A stretch of 64,000 nt of DNA from the NCBI GenBank assembly GCA_964293305.1, contig CAXYYO010000007.1:43460-107459 (forward strand), written 5' to 3'. How positions within the stretch are numbered: the first letter of the stretch is position 1; each line of letters opens with the position of its first letter. This stretch comes from CALAGJ01 sp964293305 (lineage in GTDB: Bacteria > Bacteroidota > Bacteroidia > Chitinophagales > Chitinophagaceae). A program made the position numbers and the translations under genes. The notes beneath the pieces were generated by a model. The model saw only the letters and a list, made by a program, of their open reading frames with translations. It did no database searches and had not been told where the DNA came from. Below, piece by piece: positions 15,104 to 25,363 of this stretch.

Positions 15104-17236
15104 TTAATCTTCTTCTTTTATATTTTTATTGTATGCTTCTGTTAATTTTTTCTGTATTTCGAATGGCACTGCTGCATAGTCGGAAAAGCTGCTTCTAAAG
15201 CGGGATCGGCCTTGAGTAAGGCTTCTGAGGGAGGAGGAGTATCCATCCATTTCCGACTGGGGTACTTTGGCAGTTATTTTTTGAAAATGCCCTTCTGATT
15301 CTATGCCTTCTACTATGGCTCGGCGGGTTTGTAAATCGCCAATTACTCCGCCTGTTACTTCATTCGGGCATAATATTTCTACATGATTGATGGGCTCCAG
15401 CAGCTGTGGGTCTGCTTCCTGAAATGCTTGTCTGAATGCTTGCAATCCTGCAATTTTAAAAGAGATATCATTACTATCTACCGCATGCATTTTACCATCA
15501 AATACAGATACCCTCACATCCCTTACATAGCTGCCTGTTAATGGGCCATTGTGCATTTTTTCCATCACTCCTTTTAGTATGCTTGGTAAAAAACGAAGGT
15601 CTATGGCACCACCTACAATGCAGTTATAGAATACAAGGTTGCCACCCCAATCCAAAGGATGTGTTTCCCGGCCACGCACATTGAGGCCTTGTGGCTCAGC
15701 CATGCCTTCATGATAGGGTTCTATACGCAACCATACTTCTCCAAACTGTCCTGAGCCGCCACTCTGTTTTTTGTGTCTGTAATTGCTTTCGGCCATTTTG
15801 CGTATGGTTTCCCTATAAGCTATGCGGGGTTTTTCAAATCGAATATCCAGTTTATGTATATGTTCAATTTTCCATTTAGCCACTGCAAGATGCATATCCC
15901 CTTGGCAGTGTATAAGAGTTTGATGAAGCTCTTGAGAAAATTCAACAATTAATGTAGCATCTTCTTCTTTCAACTGGTGCAGTGCATTAGATAGTTTTTC
16001 TTCCTCGCCTTTTTTTGTGGTTTCTACGGCCACCGTCATATTGCTTGGAGGAAAGAGTATGGGAGGCAAATCAAGATTTTTACCTTTTATATGCAGTGTA
16101 TTATTTACATGTGTATTTTTTAGTTTTAGTGTGGCACCTATATCACCTGCTTCTAATTCGTGCACATTTGTGCGCTTATTGCCCTCTACCAAATATAGTT
16201 GGTTGATTTTTTCTGTAATGTTTGTGTTTTCATTTTCCAAATCCATACCTGTTTTTATGGTACCACTCATTACTTTAAAAAAAGAGAGATCACCTACATG
16301 GGGTTCATTGACTGTTTTATAAATAAAAATACATGCGGGGCCCTTAGCATCGCAGGATAGGGTGCCCCCTTTTACCGTTTTTATAGCAGGCATTTCATTG
16401 GCACTTGGACATACATTATCTATAAAACCCATCAGCCTCCCACTACCCATATTCTTGTCTGCACTCATACAAAAAAGTGGAAATATATCATGCTGAATCA
16501 TGGCTTTTTTTAAACCAACTTTCATTTCATCTTCATCCAATTCGCCTTGGTTAAAATATTTTTCCATGAGGCTTTCATCATTACTTGCTATTGCTTCTAT
16601 TAATTCTTTGTGGAGTGTGTCAGCTTTGTTTTTTTCATCATCGGGTATAGGTAGTTTGTCTGGCTTGCCGCCACTGTCTTTAAAGCTATACATCGTCATG
16701 CGTAGCACATCAATGATTTCATGAAAATCAGCACCTTGTTTGCGTGGGTATTGTACCACAGTAACCTTTGACCCAAAATGATTTTTTGCTTCATCCACAG
16801 TTCTGTCAAAATCACTGTCCGCATCGTCCACTTTGTTTACAGCAAACAGCATTGGTGTTTTAAAGTTTTCGGTATATTCCCAAATCATATCAGTACTTAC
16901 TTCCACACCCATGGCAGCATTTAACAGCATTACTCCGGTGTCAGCCACTCGTAGTGCACTTATTACTTCTCCAGTAAAATCATCATACCCGGGTGTATCA
17001 ATGATATTGATTTTATAACCCCGCCATTTTACATGTAGTAGTTTGCTAAAAATACTGTTCCCACGTTCTTGCTCCAAAGTATGGAAATCTGCTGTTGTAT
17101 TATTTTCTGATATTTTTCCCCTTCGGGTAATGAGTCCCGCTTCAAAAAGCATAGCTTCCGATAGAGAGGTTTTACCGCAACCCGCATGACCCAGTAAAAC
17201 AATATTTTTTACACGTGAAGTAGCAAATTCTGACAT
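15104..17236 (-). CDS. Elongation factor G paralogue (EF-G2-like translational GTPase)
   Basis: 710 residues with the full EF-G layout: G domain, domain II, then domains III-V ending in a lysine/acid-rich tail. G1 reads GHAGCGKTSL (residues 16-25) in place of canonical GHIDAGKT. G3 is DTPGYDD and G4 is NKVD (about 134). TTADFHTLEQERGNSIFS stands where canonical EF-G has MDWMEQEQERGITI. These differences are those of the second EF-G (FusA2-type) found in many bacteria, with low ribosomal GTPase activity and an unsettled role. A ribosomal str-type operon is absent here, which agrees with a paralogue. Confidence 0.9.
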   Translation of the reverse strand: MSEFATSRVKNIVLLGHAGCGKTSLSEAMLFEAGLITRRGKISENNTTADFHTLEQERGNSIFSKLLHVKWRGYKINIIDTPGYDDFTGEVISALRVADTGVMLLNAAMGVEVSTDMIWEYTENFKTPMLFAVNKVDDADSDFDRTVDEAKNHFGSKVTVVQYPRKQGADFHEIIDVLRMTMYSFKDSGGKPDKLPIPDDEKNKADTLHKELIEAIASNDESLMEKYFNQGELDEDEMKVGLKKAMIQHDIFPLFCMSADKNMGSGRLMGFIDNVCPSANEMPAIKTVKGGTLSCDAKGPACIFIYKTVNEPHVGDLSFFKVMSGTIKTGMDLENENTNITEKINQLYLVEGNKRTNVHELEAGDIGATLKLKNTHVNNTLHIKGKNLDLPPILFPPSNMTVAVETTKKGEEEKLSNALHQLKEEDATLIVEFSQELHQTLIHCQGDMHLAVAKWKIEHIHKLDIRFEKPRIAYRETIRKMAESNYRHKKQSGGSGQFGEVWLRIEPYHEGMAEPQGLNVRGRETHPLDWGGNLVFYNCIVGGAIDLRFLPSILKGVMEKMHNGPLTGSYVRDVRVSVFDGKMHAVDSNDISFKIAGLQAFRQAFQEADPQLLEPINHVEILCPNEVTGGVIGDLQTRRAIVEGIESEGHFQKITAKVPQSEMDGYSSSLRSLTQGRSRFRSSFSDYAAVPFEIQKKLTEAYNKNIKEED

Positions 17237-17368
17237 AACAATCGTTTAAAAATGTATAAGAAAATTAGAAAGGCCAATGGTGGATGATGAATTATTTTCA
17301 ACGCAAACACCATCATCAAAAAATGAGGAAATACCGGTGTTTCATAAAAGTAAAGAGTAGGAGGGGGC

Positions 17369-17740
17369 TTAGTTTTTTACACCAGCTAGAAATACATGTA
17401 GTTCTTGCCTTAGTGCAGTTAAATCATTCGACAAATACAAATAATCATTTTGTAAGTTAGTGTGCTGATCTACATCATCATCAACTATAGATGCCTGTTT
17501 TTTTTGAAGATGAGATTCATACACTTTTACTACCTGTTTTAAATCATGAATATTGATGAGTTGTATATGCAGTTGGTTTTGAAAATGTTCTAGGGATTCT
17601 TGTTGCTTTTTGGAGAGGCTATGGTTTACGGATTTTTGTAACTCTTGTTGTATCAATTTAAATTCATTCCGGAATGCATGTAATTGATCTCTCCATACAA
17701 TACATTCCTGTGTAAGCTGAGGCATGTCTGCTTGAACCAT
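17369..17740 (-). CDS. Small coiled-coil protein of unknown function
   Basis: 123 residues, rich in Gln, Leu, His and Lys, with no Gly-rich core, membrane segment or signal. Heptad-like hydrophobic spacing runs through most of the length (for example QQELQKSVNHSLSKKQQESL and HDLKQVVKVYESHLQKK), predicting a long antiparallel or dimeric coiled coil broken at VDDDVDQH. The gene sits 132 bases upstream of the EF-G paralogue start on the same strand and may share its transcript. The family is not recognised. Confidence 0.65.
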   Translation of the reverse strand: MVQADMPQLTQECIVWRDQLHAFRNEFKLIQQELQKSVNHSLSKKQQESLEHFQNQLHIQLINIHDLKQVVKVYESHLQKKQASIVDDDVDQHTNLQNDYLYLSNDLTALRQELHVFLAGVKN

Positions 17741-17873
17741 TTTATTAAATTTTTAATTGTGAAGAAAATTATTTACTAAAAGTAGGAGTGTAAACCGAAC
17801 TAAAAGTAAGGTCTTTTGGTTGTAAGGCATAAATTTATTTTTTTGTTTAGATTTTTTTCAAACCAAAATTGAT

Positions 17874-18812
17874 ATGGCTCATATACTCATTACAGGTGGC
17901 ACGGGGTTAATAGGAAGAAAACTGGGTACACTTTTGATAAAACATAATCATACAGTAACCATACTAACCAGAAATAAATCTGCTGATTTTGGCAATGGTC
18001 CATTGACTTATGCCACATGGGATGTTGAAAAAATGGAGATTGATAAAAATGCCATATTACAGGCTGATTATATCGTACACCTTGCAGGTGCAGGAGTGGC
18101 AGATAAAAGATGGTCCAAAGCACGCAAAAAGGAAATTTTGGACAGCAGAATAGACAGCAGCCAACTATTGGTGCATGCCTTAGGAGAATATCCAAATCAA
18201 GTAAAAGGCATCATTAGTTCATCTGCCATTGGATGGTATGGTGCAGACAATGAACTTTCCGCAAGGAATGGCTTTACAGAAGCGGCCCCCGCTGATGATG
18301 CTTTTCTTGGAGATACTTGTAGGGTATGGGAAGCAAGCATCCGTCCCGTAGAAGATTTAGGAAAAAGATTAGTCATACTCCGCACAGGCATCGTGCTCAG
18401 TACACAAGGTGGAGCTTATGCAGAATTTGTAAAACCTATAAAAGCAGGTATTGCAGCTATTTTGGGCAATGGCAGTCAAACAATAAGTTGGATACATATT
18501 GATGATATCTGTAATATGTTTTTGTATGCCATAGAAAATGCCAAAATAAATGGTATTTATAATGGTGTAGCACCAAACCCTGTTTCCAACAAAGTGCTCA
18601 CCATGGGCCTTGCAAAAAAAATGAAGGGATCTTATTTCCTACCTGTGCATGTGCCTTCATTTATATTAAAATGGGTAATGGGAGAAATGAGTGTGGAGGT
18701 GTTAAAGAGTGCCACAGTATCATCAAAAAAAATGGAAGACACAGGGTTTAAATTTTCTTATCCAACTATTGATAGTGCATTGGAGGCATTGGTAGTGGGC
18801 AAAGACAAATAA
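17874..18812 (+). CDS. TIGR01777 family NAD(P)-dependent epimerase/oxidoreductase (YfcH-like)
   Basis: 312 residues. The Rossmann start ILITGGTGLIGRKL has the GxxGxxG motif at about residues 8-14. The family marks follow: VHLAGAGVADKRWSKARKKE, SSAIGWYG (Ser/Tyr region), RTGIVLSTQGGA and SWIHIDDICNMF. A C-terminal DUF1731-like end follows with late GFKFSYPTIDSAL. Members are extended short-chain dehydrogenases of unknown substrate, often linked to cell-division or envelope phenotypes in E. coli. The gene is monocistronic and divergent from the coiled-coil gene. Confidence 0.9.
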   Translation: MAHILITGGTGLIGRKLGTLLIKHNHTVTILTRNKSADFGNGPLTYATWDVEKMEIDKNAILQADYIVHLAGAGVADKRWSKARKKEILDSRIDSSQLLVHALGEYPNQVKGIISSSAIGWYGADNELSARNGFTEAAPADDAFLGDTCRVWEASIRPVEDLGKRLVILRTGIVLSTQGGAYAEFVKPIKAGIAAILGNGSQTISWIHIDDICNMFLYAIENAKINGIYNGVAPNPVSNKVLTMGLAKKMKGSYFLPVHVPSFILKWVMGEMSVEVLKSATVSSKKMEDTGFKFSYPTIDSALEALVVGKDK

Positions 18813-18908
18813 AATAAACCAAATTTCATTATACTAAAATACCAAAACAAAACAATCTTTTTTGATGATATTTTTGAGAATTATGGAAATAGTTACTTCA
18901 AATAAATA

Positions 18909-19640
18909 TTAGCCCATTGTTATCAGATCTCGGATTGCTACAGAAGCACATACTGCACCAAAACAGGCTGGCATATAAGACATGGTGCCATAAGCAGATT
19001 TTTTATAATTAGTACCATCTGTTAGCATCAGGCTTTCTTTAATAGGCAGCTCCGATGAGAATACCACTTTTATGCCATTGCTTATGCCGTATTTACTACG
19101 AAGATTCTTTCTGATTTGCTGTGCAAAAACACAATTATAGGTTTCGCTTATATCCACTACTTTCAATTTGGTAGGATCCATTTTTGCTCCAGCGCCCATA
19201 CTACTCACCATTCGTAATTTTTGAGTATGCGCCATTTGTATAAATGTAGTTTTTGGTGTTATACTATCAATAGCATCAATAATATAATCAGGCTTTTGAA
19301 TAAGCAGTTTGGCCACCATTTCTGGGTTGATGAAACTGCGCACAGTATGCACTTTTAATTCAGGATTGATGGCAATAAGCCTTGCTTCCATGATATCTGT
19401 TTTAAAAGCACCATGTGTGGTAGCCAATGCAGGAAGTTGTCTATTTCTATTGGATGGATCTACTACATCCCCATCAATTATTGTTATGGTACCAATACCA
19501 CTTCGTACAATAAACTCAGCGGCAAATGAACCAACACCACCCATGCCCACCACCATTACATGTTTTTCTGTTAAATTTTTTAGGGCCGGTTCACCTATTA
19601 AGAGGCTTGTTCTTGCCAGCCACGATATATCAGTCATCAT
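18909..19640 (-). CDS. tcdA: tRNA threonylcarbamoyladenosine dehydratase TcdA
   Basis: 243 residues of the E1-like ThiF fold. It starts with SWLARTSLLIGEPALKNL as in CsdL/TcdA, then VVGMGGVGSFAAE (nucleotide loop, about residues 31-43), the IDGDVVDPSNRNRQ adenylation region, and DAIDSITPK. It uses ATP to cyclise t6A37 of tRNA to ct6A. The late SYMPACFGAVCAS segment is typical. The start has two in-frame Met codons (MM), so 19640 or 19637. It lies 6 bases after the TatD-type gene and is its operon partner. Confidence 0.92.
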   Translation of the reverse strand: MMTDISWLARTSLLIGEPALKNLTEKHVMVVGMGGVGSFAAEFIVRSGIGTITIIDGDVVDPSNRNRQLPALATTHGAFKTDIMEARLIAINPELKVHTVRSFINPEMVAKLLIQKPDYIIDAIDSITPKTTFIQMAHTQKLRMVSSMGAGAKMDPTKLKVVDISETYNCVFAQQIRKNLRSKYGISNGIKVVFSSELPIKESLMLTDGTNYKKSAYGTMSYMPACFGAVCASVAIRDLITMG

Positions 19641-19646
19641 AAAATA

Positions 19647-20288
19647 TCAAAATGAAATACCCAACAGTTTTTTTGTATTCTCTGCTATCTGCAAACTAAG
19701 TTCATTTAAGGGTATGCCGAGCAATGCAGCTGCTTTTTCATATATTTCAGAAATTGAAATATCAGTATCATCATTTTCAAAAAATAGTTGATTTACTGGC
19801 ATACTTCTGATTACATCCTCCATACTTTTACTAAAAACTGCTTTGCCAAATGAAAGATAATAACCCGCTTGGATCAGCTCATTTGCCAGCCTCATATTTT
19901 TATTAAATCCATGAAAAATTACAGGTGTTTTATTTTGCTGCTTACGCAGAATGAGCAAGAGCTCTGAAAATGCTTTTACACAATGAATGATCAAAGGTTT
20001 GCCTACTTCATTTGCAAGCTTCACCTGCTGTGTAAATATCTTTTTCTGTAGTTGAAAATCAGTATTACATATTTTATCCAAACCACATTCTCCAATAGCA
20101 AATACATTCGAATCACTTACATATTTTGAAAGGGCTTCAAATTGAAATGCAGCATCATAAATATGCCAGGGATGAATGCCAATGCTATAATTTATTTCCG
20201 TTTGCATTTCTTCAAATTGATCATGAAGATTATATAGACTCCATTCATTTGAATAGAATAAGGTATGGGTATGTATATTTATAAACAT
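19647..20288 (-). CDS. TatD family metal-dependent hydrolase
   Basis: 213 residues, short for TatD (usually about 255). Metal ligands are visible: HTHT near the start, the GECGLD glutamate, IHCVKAF, FHGFN, and the late ENDDTD aspartate. In the family these hold two metal ions for 3'-5' DNA/RNA exonuclease or phosphoesterase activity. The second loop region between SIGIHPWH and the ECGLD strand is compact, explaining the short length. The gene leads the pair with tcdA; Bacteroidota often keep the two together. Confidence 0.88.
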   Translation of the reverse strand: MFINIHTHTLFYSNEWSLYNLHDQFEEMQTEINYSIGIHPWHIYDAAFQFEALSKYVSDSNVFAIGECGLDKICNTDFQLQKKIFTQQVKLANEVGKPLIIHCVKAFSELLLILRKQQNKTPVIFHGFNKNMRLANELIQAGYYLSFGKAVFSKSMEDVIRSMPVNQLFFENDDTDISISEIYEKAAALLGIPLNELSLQIAENTKKLLGISF

Positions 20289-20762
20289 TTAAATTTGAAT
20301 AAGGTAAAACTAATGATAACATTACCAATAGTGCTAGGTATTTTAAAAAGGAGTACTTACTAATTTAAGTAACCATAAATGCTAAGTGTGTGAATTCCTT
20401 TTTAGATCAAGATGCTTGAAAATATTTGGAATAATTCAATATCCTACGCAATAAAGCATTGGTATCAATAATTAAATACTTAATAGATAGGGGGTAGCCA
20501 AATACATGTATACCATTAATTTTATATGTGTAAAAAGCTTTGTATTGGAGGTAGACCCAAGCCTAAAAAAACCATAAAAATTTTTATTAATAATTTTTTT
20601 TAGACATTTCCACTACTAGCGAACTACATATTTATATTTTTGACATCATTTTTGAGGATAAATCAAATAAGTTATAAGTCTTCAAATATTTTGTTCATCA
20701 GAATGCTTACAATAATTATTCTTATAAGAAAATCATGAAAGGAGAGAAATATAAATAAAGTC
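20289..20762. other. Intergenic region upstream of the DAHP synthase gene
   Basis: 474 AT-rich bases. A -7-type TATTTTTG is at 20635-20642, giving a leader of about 110 bases. A seven-codon ORF (MKGEKYK, 20735-20758) with GGAG inside ends 4 bases before the DAHP synthase ATG. No aptamer or stable attenuator hairpin was recognised. Confidence 0.5.
20635..20642 (+). promoter_or_regulatory. Candidate -7 box for the DAHP synthase gene
   Basis: TATTTTTG fits TAnnTTTG. No good TTTG lies about 19 bases upstream, so confidence is moderate. Confidence 0.35.
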
Positions 20763-21848
20763 ATGGAAGCAACATTAGTTAATCCTCTAGGAGTAGAAGA
20801 AAAGTTTAAAAAAAGGCCATTTATAATTTCAGGGCCGTGTAGTGCAGAAACAGAAGCACAACTCACTGAAACGGCTGTACGACTATCCAATACAGGAAAA
20901 GTTGATATACTAAGAGCTGGTATTTGGAAACCCCGAACCAGGCCCGGTAGTTTTGAAGGTGTGGGGGCAAAAGGCCTACCATGGTTACAAAAAGCAAAAG
21001 AACTAACCGGGTTACCAACTACCGTAGAAGTGGCTACAGGTAAGCAGGTTGAAGATGCACTTACTTTTGAAGTTGATATATTATGGATTGGCGCCCGCAC
21101 TACTGTCAATCCTTTTAGTGTACAGGAAGTTGCCGATGCATTGAAGGGTGTAAAAGTGCCTGTGTTGATAAAAAATCCTATCAATCCTGATCTTGAATTA
21201 TGGACAGGGGCTGTAGAACGTGTACACAAATCTGGTATAGAAAGGATTGGACTCATACACCGAGGGTTTTCATCTTATGGAAATACTGAGTACCGTAACG
21301 CACCTATGTGGCACTTAGCCATTGAAATGAAAAGAAGAAATCCAGACTTAGTATTTATAAACGATCCTTCACATATCTGTGGCAGAAGAGATATATTGAT
21401 GGATGTGGCCCAAAAAGCTATTGATCTTGATTATGATGGGCTAATGATTGAAAGCCATATTGACCCAGATAATGCATGGAGTGATGCAAAACAACAAGTA
21501 ACACCAGAGCGGCTGGCAGAAATGCTTAATAACATCATTTGGAGACAGGAAGATGTAAATTCCGACGCCTATCATACAGCATTGGAAACACTACGCCAAC
21601 AAATCAATCATTTAGATGATGAACTCATGCAGATATTAAGTCAACGCATGAAGTTGGCTGAGCAGATAGGTGTGTACAAAAAAGAAAATAATATAACTAT
21701 CTTACAAACAAATCGTTGGAATGAAATTCTAGAAAGAGCGTCTAAGAAGGGTGATCTTATTGGATTAAGCCGTGAGTTTATAACCAAATATTTTGATGCG
21801 GTACACATGGAGAGTATTCAGCATCAAAACAAGATACTGAATAAATAA
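20763..21848 (+). CDS. Bifunctional DAHP synthase / chorismate mutase (type II)
   Basis: 361 residues. Residues about 1-255 are a class I-beta-type DAHP synthase: ISGPCSAETEAQL, LRAGIWKPRTRPGSFEGVG, VLIKNPINPD and INDPSHICGRRD with metal-binding Cys/His/Glu/Asp. Residues about 270-361 are an AroQ chorismate mutase: ETLRQQINHLDDELMQILSQRMKLAEQIG, then QTNRWNEILERASKKG. It joins erythrose 4-phosphate with PEP and also converts chorismate to prephenate, so the fusion can couple entry and exit of the aromatic pathway. aroE lies 4 kb downstream. Feedback control by prephenate is known for such fusions but not shown here. Confidence 0.95.
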   Translation: MEATLVNPLGVEEKFKKRPFIISGPCSAETEAQLTETAVRLSNTGKVDILRAGIWKPRTRPGSFEGVGAKGLPWLQKAKELTGLPTTVEVATGKQVEDALTFEVDILWIGARTTVNPFSVQEVADALKGVKVPVLIKNPINPDLELWTGAVERVHKSGIERIGLIHRGFSSYGNTEYRNAPMWHLAIEMKRRNPDLVFINDPSHICGRRDILMDVAQKAIDLDYDGLMIESHIDPDNAWSDAKQQVTPERLAEMLNNIIWRQEDVNSDAYHTALETLRQQINHLDDELMQILSQRMKLAEQIGVYKKENNITILQTNRWNEILERASKKGDLIGLSREFITKYFDAVHMESIQHQNKILNK

Positions 21849-22390
21849 TTGAAGATAGTTATATGATGTATATCCTAAATTAAAATCTATAAGTATAAAA
21901 GTAGCAGACAGTATTTCTAATCATCTTTTTTGGTAAAATTTATTCTTAAATAGCACATATTACCTTGCAGTGATCAGCATTGTTTTCAGTGAAATGTTCA
22001 AGTCTGCACGGGCCCCATTCAAACGGATCGTTTAATTGATTCTACTTTCTATTCTTTTGTAAAGAAAAAAATCATCATTTTAACCTAGATTCTCCAATTG
22101 AATTTTACTACAAAATCAAAACGCTGCCCACTTATCCATTTGAGAACAATTGTTGACTCCTAGGTGCTTTCTATTTTACAGTCAAAAATTGACCTCAAGC
22201 ACTCATCTATCTTGCTTTTCAACTTTTCTTGGCGACGTCAAACTCATCATCAAGGTTAAAAAAATACAAATCCGGTATTGATTCCATCTGGTCAGTAATC
22301 AATAAAATTAGATACCATTTATACAGTATTTAAACCACAGAAATCTACTTGCTTTGTTTGTAATATTATCTCTCCCCTTATCTTGCCCAC
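21849..22390. other. Long spacer before polA without a recognised gene
   Basis: 542 bases. On the minus strand short coding-like pieces appear in shifting frames (a LDDEFDVAKK piece near 22250, DPFEWGPCRLEHF near 22010) separated by stops. This may be a decayed ORF, but I cannot name it. No RNA gene, repeat or terminator is convincing. Confidence 0.4.
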
Positions 22391-25231
22391 ATGGAAAAGA
22401 AACTTTTTTTGCTGGATGCATTTGCACTTATTTTCAGGGCATATTATGCACTTATAAGAAATCCACGCATTACGAGCAAAGGAAAAAATACAAATGCACA
22501 ATTTGGATTTACCAATACTTTATTAGACTTAATAAATAATCAAAAACCCACACATCTTGCTATCTGTTTTGATACATCTGCCCCCACAGAAAGACATATA
22601 GAATTCGAAGCCTACAAGGCCCAAAGACAGGAAACACCCGAAGATCTAAAAGCCGCCATACCAGATATAAAAAAAATTATTGAAGGTTTTAATATTCCAA
22701 TCATAGAATTAGATGGATATGAAGCAGATGATGTGGTAGGTACGCTGGCTTGGCAAGCCCATGATGCAGGATATGATGTGTATATGGTAACGCCTGATAA
22801 GGACTATGGACAATTAGTAAGAGATGGCGTGTATATATACAAACCTGGATACCAAGGTGGCCTTCCAGAAATAATGGGACCTAAAGAAGTATGTGCCAAA
22901 TGGAATATTAAAAATGTAAGCCAAGTAATTGATATACTAGGCCTAATGGGTGATGCAGTGGATAATATACCCGGTATAGCCGGTGTAGGTGAAAAAACAG
23001 CTGCAAAATTATTAGCAGAATATGACAGCCTAGAGCAGGTACTCCACCATGCAGACAAGATAAAAGGTGCTTTAGGAGAAAAAGTAAAAAATGGAAAAGA
23101 GGCTGCCGTATTGAGTAAAAAATTAGCTACTATCATCACCAATGTGCCGGTAACATTTCATGAAGAAAGTTTTGCCATGAGCGCTTATGACACAGATAAA
23201 TTAATTGAGATTTTTACAGAGCTTGAATTTAAAACTTTGGGCAAAAGAATATTGGGAGATGCCTTCAATACTTTTCCTTCCGCTCCGGAAGTGATACAAA
23301 CAGATTTATTTGGCAACGTTGTATCCACCTCAAAACCAAGAAAACAAATTATTGCTCAAAACCCCATTAATGCACCAGAGCCAAATGATGAACCGCAGAT
23401 TGTATATCCAATAAGCACAATCAAAACAACAACACATCAGTATCATCTGGCCACTACCACAGATGATTATCAAAAAATTATTGACACTGCACATTCTATT
23501 AAAGAAATATGTTTTGATACAGAAACAACAGGTATTGATGCAAACATGGCGGAGTTAGTGGGCATGAGTTTTTGTTTTACTCCCGGGGAAGCTTGGTATG
23601 TGCCATGCCCTGCATCAAGGGAGGAAACAATGCAAATTATTAATCAATTCAGACCACTATTTAACAACCCCGATAAAACATGGATTGGTCAGAATATTAA
23701 ATATGATTTGTTGGTAATGAAATGGTATGATATAGCGATTGCAGGGCCGGTTTATGATACCATGATAGCACACTACGTAATAGAACCGGATGGCAAAAGA
23801 AGCATGGATGTACTGAGCGAAAAATACCTGCATTATGAACCGGTACATATAGAAGAGTTGATCGGGAAAAAAGGAAAGGCACAAGGTACTATGCGTGATG
23901 TGCCCATAGACCAAATAAAAGAATATGCTGCGGAAGATGCAGATATTACCCTTCAACTTAAGCATATACTTCATCCACAGCTAAAAGAAAATGATGTGGA
24001 AGAGGTATTTTACAAAGTAGATAATCCTTTGGTAAAAGTGCTTGCAGATATGGAGTTTGAAGGCGTTAAAATTGATGAATCATTTTTAAAAGAATATTCT
24101 GCAGTATTGGAAGTGGATGCTGCCATTGCAGAAAAAAATGTTTATGAAAAAGCTGGAGTAAATTTTAATTTGGCTTCCCCAAAACAATTGGGTGAAGTGC
24201 TTTTTGAGATATTAAAAATAGACCCCAAAGCAAAGAAAACAAAAACAGGTCAGTATGCTACAGGTGAAGAAGTGCTGGTAAAGCTTGCAAATAAAAATCC
24301 GATAGTAGAAGACATATTAACCTTTAGAGAACTTACAAAATTAAAATCCACCTATGTAGATGCTTTACCTCAATTAATTAATAAAAAAACGGGTAGAGTA
24401 CATACTACTTATGGACAAGCTGTGGCAGTAACAGGCCGGTTGGCAAGTAACAATCCAAACCTTCAAAATATTCCTGTAAGAACAGATCGTGGTAAAGAAA
24501 TAAGAAAGGCATTCATTCCACGCAGTGGAGATTATGTATTAATGAGTGCAGACTATTCACAAATTGAATTACGCATAGTAGCTGCTATGAGTGGAGACCC
24601 AAATATGTGTGCCGCCTTTCAGCAAAACAAGGACATACACACAGCCACAGCCGCAAAAGTTTATGGTGTAGAGGAGCAGGATGTTACAAAAGAAATGCGT
24701 TATAAAGCAAAGAGTGTAAATTTTGGAATCATATATGGTCAAGGTGCATTTGGCCTAGCAGAAAATCTAGGTATAAGTAGAACTGAAGCCAAGGAAATTA
24801 TTGATAATTATAAAAAGGAATTTTCAGGTATTACAAAATTCATGGATGATACCATTAATTATGCCCGGGAGCATGGTTATGTAGCAACATTGATGGGCCG
24901 CAAACGCTGGCTTCGTGATATTAATTCATCCAATTTTACTGTAAGAGGTTTTGCTGAGCGCAATGCAATTAATTCACCCATACAAGGCACGGCTGCGGAT
25001 ATGATAAAACTTGCAATGATTCGCATCCATCATGCGTTACAAAACTCTTCGTTAAAAAGTAAAATGATTTTACAAGTGCATGATGAACTTATATTTGATG
25101 TATATAAAAGTGAAATAGATATTTTAAAGCCGCTCATTTTGGAAAATATGAAAGCAGCATTACCATTGCCAAACAATGTGCCAGTAGATGCAGAAGTAGG
25201 TATGGGTGAACATTGGCTGATGGCGCATTAA
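22391..25231 (+). CDS. polA: DNA polymerase I
   Basis: 946 residues with three domains. The 5' nuclease is at about 1-290 (LDGYEADDVVGTL, TPDKDYGQLV, GDAVDNIPGIAGVGEKTA). The 3'-5' proofreading exonuclease is near 370-560 with intact Exo I FDTETTG (about 376), Exo II QNIKYDLLV and Exo III YAAEDAD. The polymerase has motif A DYSQIELR (about 720), motif B RYKAKSVNFGIIYGQG (about 770) and motif C QVHDELIFD (about 897). All catalytic acids are present, so unlike Taq-type enzymes it should proofread. It acts in Okazaki fragment processing and repair. Monocistronic. Confidence 0.97.
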   Translation: MEKKLFLLDAFALIFRAYYALIRNPRITSKGKNTNAQFGFTNTLLDLINNQKPTHLAICFDTSAPTERHIEFEAYKAQRQETPEDLKAAIPDIKKIIEGFNIPIIELDGYEADDVVGTLAWQAHDAGYDVYMVTPDKDYGQLVRDGVYIYKPGYQGGLPEIMGPKEVCAKWNIKNVSQVIDILGLMGDAVDNIPGIAGVGEKTAAKLLAEYDSLEQVLHHADKIKGALGEKVKNGKEAAVLSKKLATIITNVPVTFHEESFAMSAYDTDKLIEIFTELEFKTLGKRILGDAFNTFPSAPEVIQTDLFGNVVSTSKPRKQIIAQNPINAPEPNDEPQIVYPISTIKTTTHQYHLATTTDDYQKIIDTAHSIKEICFDTETTGIDANMAELVGMSFCFTPGEAWYVPCPASREETMQIINQFRPLFNNPDKTWIGQNIKYDLLVMKWYDIAIAGPVYDTMIAHYVIEPDGKRSMDVLSEKYLHYEPVHIEELIGKKGKAQGTMRDVPIDQIKEYAAEDADITLQLKHILHPQLKENDVEEVFYKVDNPLVKVLADMEFEGVKIDESFLKEYSAVLEVDAAIAEKNVYEKAGVNFNLASPKQLGEVLFEILKIDPKAKKTKTGQYATGEEVLVKLANKNPIVEDILTFRELTKLKSTYVDALPQLINKKTGRVHTTYGQAVAVTGRLASNNPNLQNIPVRTDRGKEIRKAFIPRSGDYVLMSADYSQIELRIVAAMSGDPNMCAAFQQNKDIHTATAAKVYGVEEQDVTKEMRYKAKSVNFGIIYGQGAFGLAENLGISRTEAKEIIDNYKKEFSGITKFMDDTINYAREHGYVATLMGRKRWLRDINSSNFTVRGFAERNAINSPIQGTAADMIKLAMIRIHHALQNSSLKSKMILQVHDELIFDVYKSEIDILKPLILENMKAALPLPNNVPVDAEVGMGEHWLMAH

Positions 25232-25363
25232 TAAATTTTAATTAGTGGCTCATTTTTTCAGTTGAAATTCAAGCATTGAAATAAATTTAAGAGTATTAAA
25301 ACCGGGGGATTGGCTTCTGATATATCATTAATACATTAAAAAAAGCGAATATGATTAAACCCT

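Noticed and set aside
22000..22260. Named insertion sequence before polA
   Set aside because: The coding traces are too short and broken to match any transposase family by eye.
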